Below, piece after piece: positions 40,368 through 48,927 of a DNA stretch of 64,000 nucleotides; positions within the stretch are counted from its first letter, which is position 1; each line of letters opens with the position of its first letter. The notes beneath the pieces were generated by a model. That model saw only the letters and a list, made by a program, of their open reading frames with translations. It was not told where the DNA came from and made no database searches. Source of the DNA: Sansalvadorimonas sp965221135 (lineage in GTDB: Bacteria > Pseudomonadota > Gammaproteobacteria > Pseudomonadales > Endozoicomonadaceae); assembly GCA_965221135.1 (NCBI GenBank), contig CBDCRZ010000003.1, forward strand, positions 248,001 to 312,000, read 5' to 3'. The translations under genes and the position numbers were made by a program.

Positions 40368-43300
40368 GTGGCTCTTATCCCATCATCAGTGTCCGATACC
40401 GCTGTTTTTGAGCTCAACCTTTCCATGCTTGAGCAAGCCAAGGGGTCAAAAGGCCGGTTGGATTTTGGCCGTGATAGTAAAGGGCGTGTTGTTGTTAAGG
40501 TGAGTACCAAATGGACTCTCGTTCGCTGGCTAAAAAACACTTTTCTAAACCGTGGGTATAAACGCAGCTTTCATAATCAGGCGCTTAGGTATTTAAGTGA
40601 TCCTGGTACCAGCCCGTTGCTACGTAACAGAGTTGTACGGGATATTAATGAAGGTGTTTTTTCTTTTGTGAGTCAGCAGGGACGAGTGATGCTGGTAGGC
40701 AGTAGTGAGGCTGCTGATGCGCAGGGGCTTAAGGGTAGTATGCCAGAGCATCATGAGTCTGGTGGCGAGCAGAGGGTTGAGGGTATGTCTGAGCATCATG
40801 AGCCTGATGGGGTGCAGGAGGTTGAGGATATATCAGGAAATCATAAGTCAGACGGTGTGTCGGATCTTGAGGTTCTACCAGAAAATAATGAGCCTGATTT
40901 TGAAGGTGAAGTGTTGAAAAACAGGGCTGTGTTGCAGGTGGAGTGGGAGCGGCTGGTGAAGAGGGTACCCGGTGTTAGTCTTGCTGATGTACAAGACTAT
41001 TTACATAGCTATCTTACGCTTTTGGCTATGGGATATGAACCTGAAAAAGAGCTACGTGACAACTACTATGCGCTGGTACTGTTATTTCGCGCGAACCGGC
41101 AAGGTGATTTTTTTGAAGCACTTGAGGCAAAGGAAATAGCGCGCATATTCCAGAGACTGGTTCATAAATACCCAGGAGGGTTTAAACAAAATCTCCTGAA
41201 TATACCTATGAGAAAATCGTCCACGAAACAGGGTGGTTTGTTATTCGATTATGTTACACATATAAGCAACAAGCTTCGAGGAAGCCTTTCCTATACAGGA
41301 GACCAGCCCGATCTGGTAACAGCGGATGAATCGAGTTTTTTTGATGAGTGGAAAAGGACTACACCTGAGTTTGAGAAGTTGTCGGGATTTTTCCGTTCGC
41401 ATGATAGCTTCGAAAAAATCTGGCAAGGTTCCGGAGGCTTTGTTGCCGAGCAGGATTTTGCTCAATTGAGCACGGATGTTGCGAAAAACCTGCTGGAAGA
41501 AAGAGAAAGGCTTTGGTCAGAAATGACCAGACATGCTCCCGGTAGCTTTGCCAGAGAGGATCGGCAGCAGAAATTGAAGCAATTTGAGAACATGAACAGT
41601 GGGGTGTTTGAAGTCCTGGCAAGAGGCCGGGCGCAATATTACAAAATACAGGCAACAGTAGGGCGACGATGGGCTCCAGACTTTCTTCGTTCAGAGGCCT
41701 GCACCGGTGAAAAATTCAGTCAGTATTACCAAAAGCTTGAGCAGATTGCTGAAATGAGAACTCCAGCCGCCTTTCTGAGTCAACTGCAGTTATTGAAAAC
41801 TGAGCATGATAGTGCGGCTTTAAATCCCCGGGTTGTTATTGAAGGTGCTGGCCCAGTGGGGCTGCTAACGGCCATTAAACAGTATCGTGCCGGAGCGGAT
41901 ATCACCCTGCTGGAGAAGCGGGATACGCTTTACAATCGTTCACAGATTGTGCGTCTTGACCGGCAGTGGATGAATGATCTGAAGTTTTATCTGGGCACTC
42001 AGTATGATGAGCTGTTTCATAAAGAAGATGGCACAGGGCATATTCGCCCAGATGGTTCCGGACATATTGTCATCAGTGCGCTTGAGGAGGCTTTGCACAG
42101 CAGGCTGACCGAGTTGATGACGGTGGCAAACCCTTCAGATGCGGATTACGAAAGCCTGAAGCGACTGGCTGCACACCGGGTGGTTGATGTCAGGGCTCCG
42201 GGGCAGGATCAGAAGCATAAGGCTTATACCGTCGTTGCCCAATATGACGGACGCTACGATCATGGAAAAACCTCTGAGGCTGACGTGCACCCTGATCTGG
42301 TTATTCCTGTCGATATGCTGGTTTGTGCAGGCGGCAAGAACAGCTCAACACGCAATCAGTTTTTTGTTCCGCAGGTGAAAACAGAAGAGAAGTACTACGG
42401 TGTGGCCTCATGGCAGGGCCGGCAGATTGAAGGCTCTCAGCAGGATGCTTTTCCGTTCAGGCAGGATGTTATTACCCTTGATCAGACCTTTCAGGATGCC
42501 TATATAGCCAGGCTTGATGAGATTCTCAATCCGCTAAAAGGCAGTGTTGGTTCGGTAGTAAGTGATGGTTGTCGGCGTGGATTACTCCAGTTTCTGGGTA
42601 AGCCCTTAGATGAACTGCGTCGTTACTATGACGATACGACCGGGGACGCCCACATCATGTTCGAAAGTGCTATCGAGAAGCGTGTAAGGCCGGAGGGTTA
42701 CCTTGATATCGCTCTGGCAAAGTGTAGTGATCTCGTGATCCAGCTGCGTTTGTTTGCAAATCGCAATATGACGTATGTGGGGATGGAGATACCCCGCTCG
42801 ATTCAGGGAGCTGTTACAGGGCTTGAAGATAATCTGGCGAGAGAGGGCGCGACCAGCGAGGAGATAAAACAGGTGAGTGCGATGGTTATACAGGCATGGT
42901 TTCAGACTGTGGCTGAACATAAAGGGATTGCACAAAAACACAATCTTGATATGCCGATGATGGATGGGCGTGTTGCCAGTTTTTTCCCGGTGGCCCTGGA
43001 TAGAGTGAACGAAGGTTTAGTCGCTCTGTCTGACCATGAAACCGGTGCGGGTCTGGATGTCGTCGCCGTAGGGGATGCAGCGGTAAGCTCACACTTCATG
43101 AGTGCGAGTGGGCTTGGCGGAGGGCGGATATCTTCCGGCGCTGTTGAGAGTTATACCAGGCGGCTGGTTGATGACGTCAATCGGGAGAAAGCAGCGAAGA
43201 AGCTCAATAAAGAAATCAACAGGGCGGGAAATTTTACTTTGTCCAGAGGGGCTGGCATGCTCAGTGGGTTGCGACTTGACGATCAGAAGAAAAGGTCAGT

Positions 43301-43532
43301 CGCCCATACTACACGCGAGCTGGATGCCCTGGTTGAGTCTAGTCAGAAGCCGGAATGGGATAAAGCTTACAGGGTGACCAAAACTAAAGAAGGTGACTAC
43401 AAAGTGTTCCATGGCAAGAAAGAACATACCTTGCGTATAACGTTTGACGGCTTTCTGAAGCACAGGCGTGTGAACTCGTTTTCTACATTTAAACTTTTTG
43501 AGCTGGAGATCCTGAAGTCACCTGAAGAATAG
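40368..43532 (+). CDS. Large FAD-dependent monooxygenase, MICAL-like domain, copy 1
   Basis: A 1,054-residue protein when started at GTG 40368 (AAGGA 9 bases upstream; the paralogue has the same arrangement). Residues ~10-70 are a conserved N-terminal block (LSMLEQAKGSKGR, WLKNTFLNR). A 15-residue repeat region lies at ~127-171, and a helical region follows to ~480. A PHBH-fold FAD domain begins with VVIEGAGPVGLLTAIKQYRA (GxGxxG at 493-498), then LLEKRDTLYNRSQIVRL. CAGGKNSSTRNQF and VVAVGDAAVSSHFMSASGLG (GD at 902-903) follow. The spacing GAGPxGLxTAI...EKRD...R...L and the AGGK motif resemble MICAL, which oxidises actin methionines. Bacterial aromatic hydroxylases share the fold, so the substrate is open. 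No signal peptide is present. It is a tandem paralogue of the next large gene. Confidence 0.8.
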   Translation: MALIPSSVSDTAVFELNLSMLEQAKGSKGRLDFGRDSKGRVVVKVSTKWTLVRWLKNTFLNRGYKRSFHNQALRYLSDPGTSPLLRNRVVRDINEGVFSFVSQQGRVMLVGSSEAADAQGLKGSMPEHHESGGEQRVEGMSEHHEPDGVQEVEDISGNHKSDGVSDLEVLPENNEPDFEGEVLKNRAVLQVEWERLVKRVPGVSLADVQDYLHSYLTLLAMGYEPEKELRDNYYALVLLFRANRQGDFFEALEAKEIARIFQRLVHKYPGGFKQNLLNIPMRKSSTKQGGLLFDYVTHISNKLRGSLSYTGDQPDLVTADESSFFDEWKRTTPEFEKLSGFFRSHDSFEKIWQGSGGFVAEQDFAQLSTDVAKNLLEERERLWSEMTRHAPGSFAREDRQQKLKQFENMNSGVFEVLARGRAQYYKIQATVGRRWAPDFLRSEACTGEKFSQYYQKLEQIAEMRTPAAFLSQLQLLKTEHDSAALNPRVVIEGAGPVGLLTAIKQYRAGADITLLEKRDTLYNRSQIVRLDRQWMNDLKFYLGTQYDELFHKEDGTGHIRPDGSGHIVISALEEALHSRLTELMTVANPSDADYESLKRLAAHRVVDVRAPGQDQKHKAYTVVAQYDGRYDHGKTSEADVHPDLVIPVDMLVCAGGKNSSTRNQFFVPQVKTEEKYYGVASWQGRQIEGSQQDAFPFRQDVITLDQTFQDAYIARLDEILNPLKGSVGSVVSDGCRRGLLQFLGKPLDELRRYYDDTTGDAHIMFESAIEKRVRPEGYLDIALAKCSDLVIQLRLFANRNMTYVGMEIPRSIQGAVTGLEDNLAREGATSEEIKQVSAMVIQAWFQTVAEHKGIAQKHNLDMPMMDGRVASFFPVALDRVNEGLVALSDHETGAGLDVVAVGDAAVSSHFMSASGLGGGRISSGAVESYTRRLVDDVNREKAAKKLNKEINRAGNFTLSRGAGMLSGLRLDDQKKRSVAHTTRELDALVESSQKPEWDKAYRVTKTKEGDYKVFHGKKEHTLRITFDGFLKHRRVNSFSTFKLFELEILKSPEE
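40746..40880 (+). repeat. 45-bp in-frame tandem repeat in copy 1
   Basis: Three 15-codon units (EHHESGGEQRVEGMS, EHHEPDGVQEVEDIS, GNHKSDGVSDLEVLP) and a partial fourth (ENNEPDFEG). The paralogue has a different, Glu/Lys/Pro-rich filler at this place. Confidence 0.85.
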
Positions 43533-43607
43533 AAGACACGTGTTGGAATATAAGAGTCTCCAGCCATTCCTGCACTTTTGTTAAAATAGCATACTTAAAA
43601 TACGCGA

Positions 43608-43639
43608 CAGGGCCACGGCCATGTGCAGGGTTGCAGTAA
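43608..43639 (+). repeat. 32-bp direct repeat at the duplication joint, copy 1
   Basis: CAGGGCCACGGCCATGTGCA and the next 12 bases are identical to 47640-47671. Weaker similarity continues ~20 bp upstream. At 47640 the sequence is the 3' end of a minus-strand gene, so this copy is a fragment of that gene's end left by the duplication. Confidence 0.9.
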
Positions 43640-43640
43640 C

Positions 43641-43901
43641 ATTCAGAGAGCCGACGGTTCTGCAAAAGGTGACTGGGATGTCGGCATTACCCTGGATGCT
43701 GTAGAGCATGGGCAGGGCAGTGATGTCGTAGTTCTGGCTTCCGGGGATGGTGATTTCGATATGCTGGCGACCTGCCTGCGGCAGAAGCAGAATGCCGAAG
43801 TTGAGGTGTATGGTGTTCGGGCACTGTCGGCTGTCTCTTTAATTACCGCTGCCACACGCTTTTACCCGATAGAAGGTGATTTGCTGTTGTCTCGCCGATA
43901 G
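43641..43901 (+). pseudogene. 5'-truncated duplicate of the NYN gene
   Basis: From NIQRADGSAKGDWDVGIT onward this reads as the C-terminal half of the NYN protein and stops at the equivalent place. Identity at DNA level is very high over 43681-43900 (only scattered substitutions). It lacks the N-terminal strand with the first catalytic Asp (VLVDVQN), so it cannot make a complete NYN fold. The frame is open from 43623 but has no family N-terminus. It is fused at its 5' side to the 32-bp repeat. Confidence 0.85.
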
Positions 43902-44079
43902 TGTTTCCGCTGGAGGTCTGGCTTATGTTCAAGAGAGGGCAAAGCCAGAGCCTGAGTGCGTACCCTTTATCTTTCTCTTTGTAATCCGTCACTATCCTTT
44001 GGCGCCTGACCCCGTTATTGCAAGTCGTTGTCTGATGCTAAGCTCAACAAAATAAATATTTTTGCAGGGACGCAAAATC

Positions 44080-47000
44080 GTGAGTCTCACCGGACTGCAA
44101 GTTACCGATCCCCGTATTTTTGAACACAATCTTTCCATATTTGAGCAGGCGAAGGGCTCTAAAGGGCGATTTGAGTTTGGCCAGGATGAGCGCGGACGTA
44201 TTGTTGTGAAAGTGAGTCCTGAATGGTCTCTTGTTCTCTGGATAAAAAACACATTTCTGAACCGTAGCTATAAACGCATTTTTCATGCTCAGGTGCTTGA
44301 GCAGCTAAGCAGTCCATCGGCCAGCAAAAGCCTGCGGGAAAGGCTCGTAAAAGATATCCGGGAGGGGGTGTTCCCTTTTGTGAGCACGAAAGAGAGCGTC
44401 ACGAAAGAGCGAGTGAAGCTGGCAGCGCGCAATGTGGCTGGTGATACTCCGGGGTTTAAGGATATATCCGTACACAATGAGCGTAGGAAGGCATCAGAGC
44501 CTGAGAAAACATCAGAGTTTAAAGAAGTAGCGGAGCCTATGAAGGCTCCAGAGCATAAAGAAGTATCAGGAAGCCATAAGCCTGTTGACGTGCAGGGTCA
44601 TGAGCCGGTTTCAGAAGATAATAAACTTGATTTTGAAAATGAAATATTAAATGCCAGAGCTGTGTTGCAGGCTGAGTGGGAGCGTATTGAGAAAAAATCG
44701 CCATATATTGGTATTGCTGATGTGCAGGGCTATGTACATAGCTATCTAACACTTGTGGCCATGGGCGTTGAGCTGGACGCTGAGACGCAAGACAACGAAT
44801 ACTCGTTGGGGAGGTTTTTTTTTGATACCCGGCAAACTGGCCTGTTTCTCGCACTGTGGAAGGATGAGGCAGGGTGCATCTTCCAGCGACTGATTCATAA
44901 ATATCCAAACGACTATAAAAAACACCTCCTGAATCTGGAGCAGTCAGACTCTCCTCAGAGCATTCAATTACACGATTATATAAATCATATCCACAGCAAG
45001 CTTAGTGTGCATTTGTCCTATTCCGGAGACCGGCCAGATCTGGTAACAGCGGATGAAATGGATTTTCTGGAGGAGTGGAGAAGGACTTCACCTTCCCCTG
45101 GTATGAATCGGTTAGCAAAATCACTTTCTGACTTTGACGTTACCTGGCAGCAGGCTGGAGGCTTTGTTGCTGAGCAGAATTTTACTCAACTGAACACGAA
45201 TGTTGCGAAAACCCTGCTGGAAGAAAGAGAAAGGCTGTGGTCAGAAATCACCAGGCGTGCTCCCCGCAGCCCGGCTCGAAAAGCTCTTCAGAAAAAGCTG
45301 GAGCAATTTGAAGAGGGACACCGTTCTACCTTTGAAACGCTGGCAAGAGGCCGGGCGCAATATTACAAAATACAGGCATCGGTAGGGCGGCGATGGGCTC
45401 CCGACTTTCTACGTTCAGAGGCCTGCACGGGTAAGCGTTTCAGTCAGTATTACCAAAAGCTTGAGCAGATTGCAGATATGCGAACTCCGGTTGTTTTTGA
45501 GAGTCAGCTGCAGCTATTGGAAGCGGAACATGACAGTGCGGCTAAACATCCCCGGGTAGTTATTGAAGGGGCAGGTCCTGTGGGGTTGATGACTGCGATT
45601 AAACAGTATCGTGCCGGAGCTGATGTCACTCTTCTGGAGCAGCGGGATACACTTTACAACCGTTCACAGATTGTACGTCTCGACCTTCAGTGGATGAATG
45701 ACCTGAAGTTCTATCTGGGCACACAGTACGATGAGTTGTTCGGTAACAGCGATGGCAAAGGACATATTCGGCCCGATGGCTCCGGGCATATTGTTATGAG
45801 TGCTCTTGAAGATGCTCTGCATAGCAGGCTGACTGAGTTGATGACGGTGGCAACCCCTTCCTGTGATGGCCACGAAAGCCTGAAACGACTGGCAGCTCAC
45901 AAAATAGTGGATGTCAGAGCTCCGGGGCAGGGTCAGAAGCATAAGGCGTATACCGTCGTTGCCAAATATGACGGACGCTATGATCATACCAAAACCTCTA
46001 AAACTGAAGTGCATCCTGATCTGGTTATTCCTGCAGATATGCTGGTTTGTGCCGGGGGCAAGAACAGCTCAACCCGCAATCAGTTCTTTCTTTCGCGCAT
46101 ACAAACAGAAGAGGGGTACTACGGTGTGGCTTCATGGCAAGGCTCACAGATTGAAGGCTCTCAGCAGGGTGCTTTTCCGGTTAGACAGGATGTGATTGTC
46201 TTTGATGAGAGTTTTAACAAGTCCTATATGGCCAGGCTTGATGAGATTCTTAATCCGGTAGACGGTAGTGTTGGCGCGGTAATGAGTGATGGTTGTCGAC
46301 GTGGATTGCTCCAGTTTCTGGGTATGCCATATGATGAACTGAATCGTTACCATAGCGAGTCTGCCGGAGCCGACCGCATTATGTTTCAAAGGGCTATCGA
46401 GAAACGTCAACGTAGTGAAGCTCATTTTGAGTCCTCTGCGCCAGTTTTTTTGAAACAGTGTGAGGGGCGGTTTAGCCATTTGCGCTTGTTTGCAAATCGC
46501 AATATGACCTATGTGGGGATGGAGGTACCGGGTTTGATGCAAGGAGCTGTGAAAGAGCTTGAGGCCAATCTTGCGAGAGAAGGGGCAACCCGCGAAGAAA
46601 TTAAACAGGTGCGCGCGGTGGTTATACAGGCCTGGTTTCAGAGTGTGGCTGAGCGTAAAGGGATTGCACAAAAACACAATCTTAATATGTCGATGATAGA
46701 TGGGCGTTTTGCAAGCTTCTTCCCGATGGCCCTGGAGGCCGTCAACGACGCTTTAGTCGAACTGCATGACAATGACTCTGGAGTGGGGCTCGATGTTGTA
46801 GCCGTAGGCGATGCAGCGATAAGTGCTCACTTCATGAGTGCGAGTGGACTGACCGGAGGGCGGTGTTCTTCCGAGGCGGTTGAGAGCTATACAAGGCAGC
46901 TGATTAATGGTGTCAGGCGGGAGGCGTCAGGTTTGCAGCTTAAGAATGATATCGAAAGGGTTGATGCATTTGCCTTGGACAGAGGGATAGATTTGCTTCA

Positions 47001-47265
47001 TGAAGTGCCATATGGCTTGAAGGCTCAAGAGTTAGCCATCCATACGAGACGTGAGATGGATGCGCTGGTTGAGTCCAGTCATGGGCCGGGATGGAAAAAA
47101 CCTTACAAGGTGACAAAAAAAGAGAATAGTTACAGGGTGTCCCACGGAAAAAATGAACACACCCTGAGTTTATACTCTCATGGCAGGCTGCAGCACATTG
47201 TCAATGGAGAGGCGATGAAGGTTTATCCTACATTTAAAGTGTTTGAGCTGGATATCCTAAAATGA
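44080..47265 (+). CDS. Large FAD-dependent monooxygenase, MICAL-like domain, copy 2
   Basis: A 1,061-residue protein from GTG 44080, with AGGGA 9 bases upstream. About 46 bp of leader sequence are conserved with copy 1 (GCTAAGCTCAACA onward). Domain order is the same as in copy 1: the N-terminal block with WIKNTFLNR, a variable Glu/Lys/Pro filler (~125-190), the helical region, then VVIEGAGPVGLMTAIKQYRA (GxGxxG at 497-502), EQRDTLYNRSQIVRL, CAGGKNSSTRNQF and VVAVGDAAISAHFMSASGLT (GD at 910-911). The proteins are alike over most of their length but clearly diverged in the filler and near the C-terminus. The duplication is therefore older than the near-identical NYN fragment would suggest. A T9 run lies at 44815-44823. 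Function as for copy 1. Confidence 0.8.
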   Translation: MSLTGLQVTDPRIFEHNLSIFEQAKGSKGRFEFGQDERGRIVVKVSPEWSLVLWIKNTFLNRSYKRIFHAQVLEQLSSPSASKSLRERLVKDIREGVFPFVSTKESVTKERVKLAARNVAGDTPGFKDISVHNERRKASEPEKTSEFKEVAEPMKAPEHKEVSGSHKPVDVQGHEPVSEDNKLDFENEILNARAVLQAEWERIEKKSPYIGIADVQGYVHSYLTLVAMGVELDAETQDNEYSLGRFFFDTRQTGLFLALWKDEAGCIFQRLIHKYPNDYKKHLLNLEQSDSPQSIQLHDYINHIHSKLSVHLSYSGDRPDLVTADEMDFLEEWRRTSPSPGMNRLAKSLSDFDVTWQQAGGFVAEQNFTQLNTNVAKTLLEERERLWSEITRRAPRSPARKALQKKLEQFEEGHRSTFETLARGRAQYYKIQASVGRRWAPDFLRSEACTGKRFSQYYQKLEQIADMRTPVVFESQLQLLEAEHDSAAKHPRVVIEGAGPVGLMTAIKQYRAGADVTLLEQRDTLYNRSQIVRLDLQWMNDLKFYLGTQYDELFGNSDGKGHIRPDGSGHIVMSALEDALHSRLTELMTVATPSCDGHESLKRLAAHKIVDVRAPGQGQKHKAYTVVAKYDGRYDHTKTSKTEVHPDLVIPADMLVCAGGKNSSTRNQFFLSRIQTEEGYYGVASWQGSQIEGSQQGAFPVRQDVIVFDESFNKSYMARLDEILNPVDGSVGAVMSDGCRRGLLQFLGMPYDELNRYHSESAGADRIMFQRAIEKRQRSEAHFESSAPVFLKQCEGRFSHLRLFANRNMTYVGMEVPGLMQGAVKELEANLAREGATREEIKQVRAVVIQAWFQSVAERKGIAQKHNLNMSMIDGRFASFFPMALEAVNDALVELHDNDSGVGLDVVAVGDAAISAHFMSASGLTGGRCSSEAVESYTRQLINGVRREASGLQLKNDIERVDAFALDRGIDLLHEVPYGLKAQELAIHTRREMDALVESSHGPGWKKPYKVTKKENSYRVSHGKNEHTLSLYSHGRLQHIVNGEAMKVYPTFKVFELDILK

Positions 47266-47351
47266 CGCAGGGAAGAGAGAGTTGTTGGAATATGAGAGTC
47301 TACAGTTAACCTTTCCCGCCCCTCCTTAATGACATACCGGTTGCAGGATAG

Positions 47352-47609
47352 ATGACCATTGGCTGGTATCAGGTTGGCCCTGAAAAGCTGGTGGGGGACG
47401 TGACCTCTATTCTTGTTTTTATCACCTTTTTCGAAAAGGATATAGTGAGGCCCCGTCGGGTTGCGATTGCCAGTAATATTTCCTTTTTTGCTTGTGCGCT
47501 GCTGAGAAACTTGCCGCTTGTCCTTATTCTTCATTCAGCACTTTTACCACTCAATATCCTGCGCCTGTGGCAGCTTAAAAGACCGCAGGGAAAGAAGAGT
47601 AGCGGATAA
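47352..47609 (+). CDS. Small membrane protein of the CBU_0592 / Popeye-like type
   Basis: An 85-residue hydrophobic protein with about three helices. The pattern TSILVFITFFEKDIV, RVAIASNISFFACALL, LVLILHSALLPLNILRLWQL matches the membrane domain that in many proteobacteria stands alone or in front of a cyclic-nucleotide-binding domain. No such domain follows here. The start codon has only a weak AGGA close by. The segment has no counterpart after copy 1, where ~300 bp are missing. The family assignment is from memory of the motif. Confidence 0.55.
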   Translation: MTIGWYQVGPEKLVGDVTSILVFITFFEKDIVRPRRVAIASNISFFACALLRNLPLVLILHSALLPLNILRLWQLKRPQGKKSSG

Positions 47610-47626
47610 CACTTCTATCACGCATC

Positions 47627-48160
47627 TCAAAACACCCGGCAGGGCCACGGCCATGTGCAGGGTTGCAGTAAATTCAGGTTGTGACCTGCGCTAATAAATA
47701 CTCCGCCTATAAGGGCGCCCGCGATAGTAAATAGATGTAGTTTAGCGGCCATTCGTGCCAGTTTTCTCTCCGGGCTTTCTTTCTCACGTGCCATGATGTC
47801 AGCGGGTGGACTTGCCATAAGGGTGTTCAGTCCATAGCCACTGATCAGGCCTGGAATGCCGCCAATCAGACCGTTAACAATGGTGGCGCCACTGTAACCG
47901 ATTGTGGGTGCGATAAAGCAGATCATCGGCTGTGCCAGTATAGGGAATACAGAGATGGCGACTACAGAGGTGAGGGCGATTCCGCCAGCAACGGCTGCAC
48001 CTATACCGGCGTGCTTTAACAGTGTACCCACATGCTTGAGTACTTTGACGGCTCGCTCCTTGAAGGTGCAGTCTTCCCACTTTTTATAGAGTCTATAGCT
48101 GGGCGGGAGAGGTTGTTTTGCCCCTCCTGTTAGTGAAGTATGTATTGTAGGTCCTGACAT
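47627..48160 (-). CDS. Unrecognised small membrane protein
   Basis: A 177-residue protein from the ATG at 48160 (GGAGAG 7 bases upstream). A polar N-terminus (SLTGGAKQPLPPSYRLYKKW) contains PPSY, which also fits PPxY. It is followed by Gly/Ala-rich helices (GIGAAVAGGIALTSVVAISV, ATIVNGLIGGIPGLISGYGL, LFTIAGALIGGVFISAG). The last residues (LLQPCTWPWPCRVF) are encoded by the 32-bp repeat. It is convergent to the monooxygenase genes and was part of the original unit that was duplicated. The function is unknown. Confidence 0.65.
   Translation of the reverse strand: MSGPTIHTSLTGGAKQPLPPSYRLYKKWEDCTFKERAVKVLKHVGTLLKHAGIGAAVAGGIALTSVVAISVFPILAQPMICFIAPTIGYSGATIVNGLIGGIPGLISGYGLNTLMASPPADIMAREKESPERKLARMAAKLHLFTIAGALIGGVFISAGHNLNLLQPCTWPWPCRVF
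47640..47671 (+). repeat. 32-bp direct repeat, copy 2 (inside the 177-residue gene)
   Basis: Identical to 43608-43639. Here it forms the 3' end of the minus-strand gene, so this is the parental location. Confidence 0.9.
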
Positions 48161-48240
48161 AACAGCGCTCTCCAAAGTTTGTTATTGTTTAAATAGAGTT
48201 CTGTTTGCGGGTAATGGTTCACTGACTAAGACTAAGGTCT

Positions 48241-48403
48241 AGGAGCCTGACCGAGAATAGCGCCCTACTGCGAGCGAACCGGATTTGGCCATTTCTTGAG
48301 CTGTTTTTCGTTAAATAGAACCACTATTCTCCTCAAAACAACTCAAGAAATGACTCAAACCGGCTTCGCTCTCGTTACGGTCGCTATTCTCGGTCAGGCT
48401 CCT
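48241..48403. mobile_element. 163-bp near-palindromic element (MITE-like)
   Basis: The outer 22 bases at each end are perfect inverted repeats (AGGAGCCTGACCGAGAATAG start at 48241; complement ends at 48403). The complementarity continues inward with few mismatches through GAGCGAA and CATTTCTTGAG to ~75-bp arms around a short centre. No coding capacity is present. A solo end is found at 40193. No target duplication was recognised, so mobility is inferred from form only. Confidence 0.65.
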
Positions 48404-48927
48404 GGGGCGTGTCAGATAGGCATCTTCATGAGGGAAATGGAGGGGGGTGGCCTAAATGGAACCCCTTTTTAGGGATATTTTCCCCTAGTGACTCCCGGGT
48501 ATTGTGTTAAAATAGCCGTTGAGCGGGTAGTAGAGCCTTGGACATGAAAGCCGGGTTGGCTCCAGTCCCCTCAGTCTCCGGTTTTTTGGAGAGTCAGGAG
48601 TGATTGGAAGCTTCGCTGTAGTTTTCTGTAATGTCTGATAGACGCTTCATTGTTCGCCGACTGCTTATAATGATGACACATTTATATATCAGCCATCCTC
48701 ATAGCTGCCGTTCTCGTTCCCTCCTTAATGTCACATTCAGTGACTGCGCATGTTTACATGCCTCCTTAATACCTGTCCGGAACAGGATACAGATACTGCG
48801 TTTCTATTCCGCATACTCTGTTGCGTCCGGACTAGCGAAATCCGGATGTTTGGTCGATTTTCAGTAGTCATTGTTGGCTCTTCCAAAGAATCGCCCGATT
48901 TTTTCATTATTTACAAGCGAGCAATTC
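48404..48927. other. Long leader region of deaD
   Basis: No gene is convincing; short plus-strand frames here overlap the helicase start. It contains a promoter-like TGTTAAAAT near 48502 and a hairpin CTCCGG / GGAG with T6 around 48575-48595. A long structured 5' leader is usual for cold-induced DEAD-box helicase genes (family knowledge). Confidence 0.45.
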
